Assembly (NCBI RefSeq): GCF_016107625.1
Contig: NZ_JABASV010000003.1
Location: 248,001 to 312,000, forward strand
DNA length: 64,000 bases
DNA from: Vreelandella alkaliphila
GTDB lineage: Bacteria; Pseudomonadota; Gammaproteobacteria; Pseudomonadales; Halomonadaceae
Reading direction: 5' to 3'
In this document: positions 62,307 to 64,000 of the stretch, piece after piece
Layout: the number at the start of each line of letters is the position of its first letter
Position numbering within the stretch: position 1 is the stretch's first letter
Notes under the pieces: model-generated
Database searches by the model: none
What the model saw: only the letters and a program-made list of their open reading frames with translations
What the model was told of the DNA's origin: nothing
Position numbers and translations under genes: made by a program

Positions 62307-63542
62307 CTAAAAGCGCAGTGAAAGCTGGAAGAGCAGCATATTCCAATGTCGGCTTGTTTCAGACGCATCCGCATCTTTATGTAAGGGTAGCCAACCAGTA
62401 CCATCCACATGATGATATTCACCTGCCAACATTAGGTTGGGTCTGGGGGTCCACTGAACGCCAAAGGTAATGTCATCAGCAAATTGGGAATGGGCAGGGC
62501 CCAAGCCACTTTGTTCGTAGCGAGTACCTGAACGGTCATTTCTGTCGTTTACCAAACGATCAAAGCGAATTAACCACTGCCAATCATTGTCCATACGACG
62601 CGTATATTGCACATACCAGCTTTCACCGGTTTTCTTTTGGTCGATGGCGGGATTAAAGCCATCCAGTTCAATTGTTCTCAGCGCATACTCAGAGGTTAAG
62701 CTCCACAGTTCGTCATTGTATTGCAATGAAAATACCCAAGGCTGAAACTGGAAGCTGCCATTATTTAGTGGCGGTTGAGCGTCTTCATAGTTGGCGTTAG
62801 CACTCGCGGTGCTGAGTGCCATTAGGAAGTGTCCACCGTTGTCTTCATAGCGAATTTGGCCAATCGCAGAAGAGCCCGCTTGTAACGATCCTGGAAAACG
62901 CTTCAGCCCAAGCGCTTGATCGACATCGTCTTCTATACGAGTTTTACCGACGCCTGCTTGAAAGCGAAAAACGCCTGACTGGGTTCGCTCTTCATGATAA
63001 ATACTGGCGCCATCGCCAGCCATTCCCAACGATCGAGTTCGATCAAAATAGATTGATTGCGGCAACAAGATGCTGGGGCGCGTGAAAGCGACGTCACGCG
63101 TTTGGTTATAAATACCGAAGGGATTTTTAAATCTACCTACCTGAAGACCAAGCGTACGTTGCTGGTTGGAAACCATCTGATAATCCACCACGCCATAATC
63201 TAGCGTTGGGATGGCATCACTAGTTTCACCACCAGCGCGACGGCTAAGCACCTGAGCGGCCACCAGCACATTGCGGTGAGGGCGAATAGAAGCGTTAACA
63301 CCTATTTCGGTATACTCCAAACTTCCTGCATTCTCACTGCTGCGACCGAAGAAATCGTTATCGTCGGTAATGATAAGTGCCTGACTCAGGAAACCATGTA
63401 CTTGCAGAGTGTCGAGCACGCTTTCGTTTGCCCAGGCAGACGAGCAAACAGGTAGTGCGAGCAAACTTGTGAGTATGGCTATAGTGGGTCTGCGGATAAC
63501 GGAAAAATGTTCATTCCATTGAAATAACTTGGACATTTTCAT
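62307..63542 (-). CDS. Outer-membrane beta-barrel (porin-like) protein
   Basis: A 411-residue protein: signal peptide of about 40 residues ending SSAWA, then a chain of alternating-strand segments (VLVAAQVLSRRAGG, RTLGLQVGRFKNPFGIYNQTRD, PWVFSLQYNDELWSLTSEYALR) and a C-terminal FQLSLRF ending in phenylalanine, the standard barrel insertion signal. It is like other porins in this kind of locus; ligand unknown. ATG 63542 has GGGAG at good spacing and lies 32 bases inside the upstream gene, so translation is coupled. Confidence 0.8.
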   Translation of the reverse strand: MKMSKLFQWNEHFSVIRRPTIAILTSLLALPVCSSAWANESVLDTLQVHGFLSQALIITDDNDFFGRSSENAGSLEYTEIGVNASIRPHRNVLVAAQVLSRRAGGETSDAIPTLDYGVVDYQMVSNQQRTLGLQVGRFKNPFGIYNQTRDVAFTRPSILLPQSIYFDRTRSLGMAGDGASIYHEERTQSGVFRFQAGVGKTRIEDDVDQALGLKRFPGSLQAGSSAIGQIRYEDNGGHFLMALSTASANANYEDAQPPLNNGSFQFQPWVFSLQYNDELWSLTSEYALRTIELDGFNPAIDQKKTGESWYVQYTRRMDNDWQWLIRFDRLVNDRNDRSGTRYEQSGLGPAHSQFADDITFGVQWTPRPNLMLAGEYHHVDGTGWLPLHKDADASETSRHWNMLLFQLSLRF

Positions 63543-63987
63543 CCAGATACTCCCTTTCAAGATATCCCAGCGCGCCAGGAGTATTCGCAATCTTCTCGCG
63601 CATTTCGAGCTGATCAGCAACGCGATTAGGCGCTTGCCCCATGCCAGAAAACACCATGCGATCCCATGCCAGTTGTAGCTGATGTGGATAAACGGCGAGC
63701 TGCTCTTTGGTGAAACGCGCATGTACAGGATCTCGGTTTGGCAGCACAAACACCTGTACGGCTTCGCCGTCAGGCCATGTACGTTGCCGCATGGCAAATA
63801 TTGCCCGCGTTGTGTCACGGTTTAGCCATTGCGTGGCTACCGCTGGGTGCGCCACTAGAAGTATGGTTGCGTCTTGATCAACGGATTGTGCATGGGTTTG
63901 TTCGGCAAGAAGAAAAGCCAGCACCAACCCAATAAGGCCCCGTGTGATTTGTTGGCAAGCGATACGTATCAAGTAAAGAGACGGCAT
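63511..63987 (-). CDS. Small periplasmic phosphate-binding-like (PBP) protein
   Basis: A 158-residue protein with a signal peptide (about residues 12-34, ending THA) and a single-lobed PstS-like fold: ILLVAHPAVATQWLNRDTTRAIFAMRQRTWPDGEAVQVFVLP (in parts), then FSGMGQAPNRVADQLEMREKIANTPGALGYLERE. It is about half the size of a full PstS binding protein, as in other short PBP-like proteins found in signalling loci. The upstream region is cut by the window end. It overlaps the barrel gene by 32 bases. Confidence 0.82.
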   Translation of the reverse strand: MPSLYLIRIACQQITRGLIGLVLAFLLAEQTHAQSVDQDATILLVAHPAVATQWLNRDTTRAIFAMRQRTWPDGEAVQVFVLPNRDPVHARFTKEQLAVYPHQLQLAWDRMVFSGMGQAPNRVADQLEMREKIANTPGALGYLEREYLDENVQVISME

Positions 63988-64000
63988 AGCGCGAGTCTTG

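Noticed and set aside
1..64000. Prophage, insertion sequence or genomic island
   Set aside because: No integrase, transposase, phage gene, terminal inverted repeats or tRNA attachment site was seen; only mild composition changes were noticed by eye.

Overview
The window reads as an ordinary chromosomal segment of a gammaproteobacterium, most likely Halomonas or a close relative in the Halomonadaceae. This is inferred from content: a Pseudomonas-type arginine succinyltransferase pathway with paired AruF/AruG subunits, a FabV enoyl-ACP reductase, a TRAP transporter next to mmsA, DUF2252, TRIC, nfeD-qmcA, and moderate GC by eye. There are no rRNA or tRNA genes, no insertion sequences, no prophage and no CRISPR array. 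No gene-free stretch exceeds about 300 bases.

Region by region. 1-14.4 kb: housekeeping and stress genes (ybaK, dbpA, RIO kinase, AbrB-type membrane protein, ABC exporter, MDR oxidoreductase, an unknown protein paired with an MscS channel, a YeeN-type YebC protein, LysE exporter, glutathione peroxidase, fabV). 14.5-22 kb: the AST arginine catabolic operon aruC-aruF-aruG-astD-astB behind a GlxA/ArgR-like AraC regulator; astE is not here. 22-30.1 kb: accessory genes (DUF523, an EamA exporter divergent from a MarR regulator with two palindromic operators, methyltransferase, orphan bluB, DUF1294, DUF2252, a membrane diguanylate cyclase). 30.4-36.7 kb: nfeD-qmcA, a TRIC channel, a 987-residue AsmA/TamB-like protein, DUF3581. 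36.8-41.4 kb: a dctPQM TRAP transporter, then mmsA with a palindrome over its promoter. 41.4-58.5 kb: a TPP-riboswitch-controlled sodium symporter, a CorA-type transporter, NnrU, an MDR oxidoreductase plus an atypical proline-racemase-family enzyme, arfB, a DJ-1 protein, regulators paired with divergent enzymes (LysR/VOC, AraC/zinc alcohol dehydrogenase) and nfsA. 58.5-64 kb: a four-gene minus-strand operon of a periplasmic binding protein, an outer-membrane barrel, a GGDEF-EAL sensor and an exosortase-associated acyltransferase.

The most interesting items are that last operon, read as a candidate envelope-spanning c-di-GMP signalling module; a very compact TPP riboswitch whose closing helix ends at the base before the start codon and contains the ribosome binding site; a proline-racemase homologue with Ser/Thr instead of the Cys pair; and a recurring pattern of 12-17 bp tandem repeats in spacers, several starting at or spanning a stop codon. 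Start sites were chosen by hand from ribosome binding sites and family N-termini. Function calls rest on recognising motifs, not on database searches.
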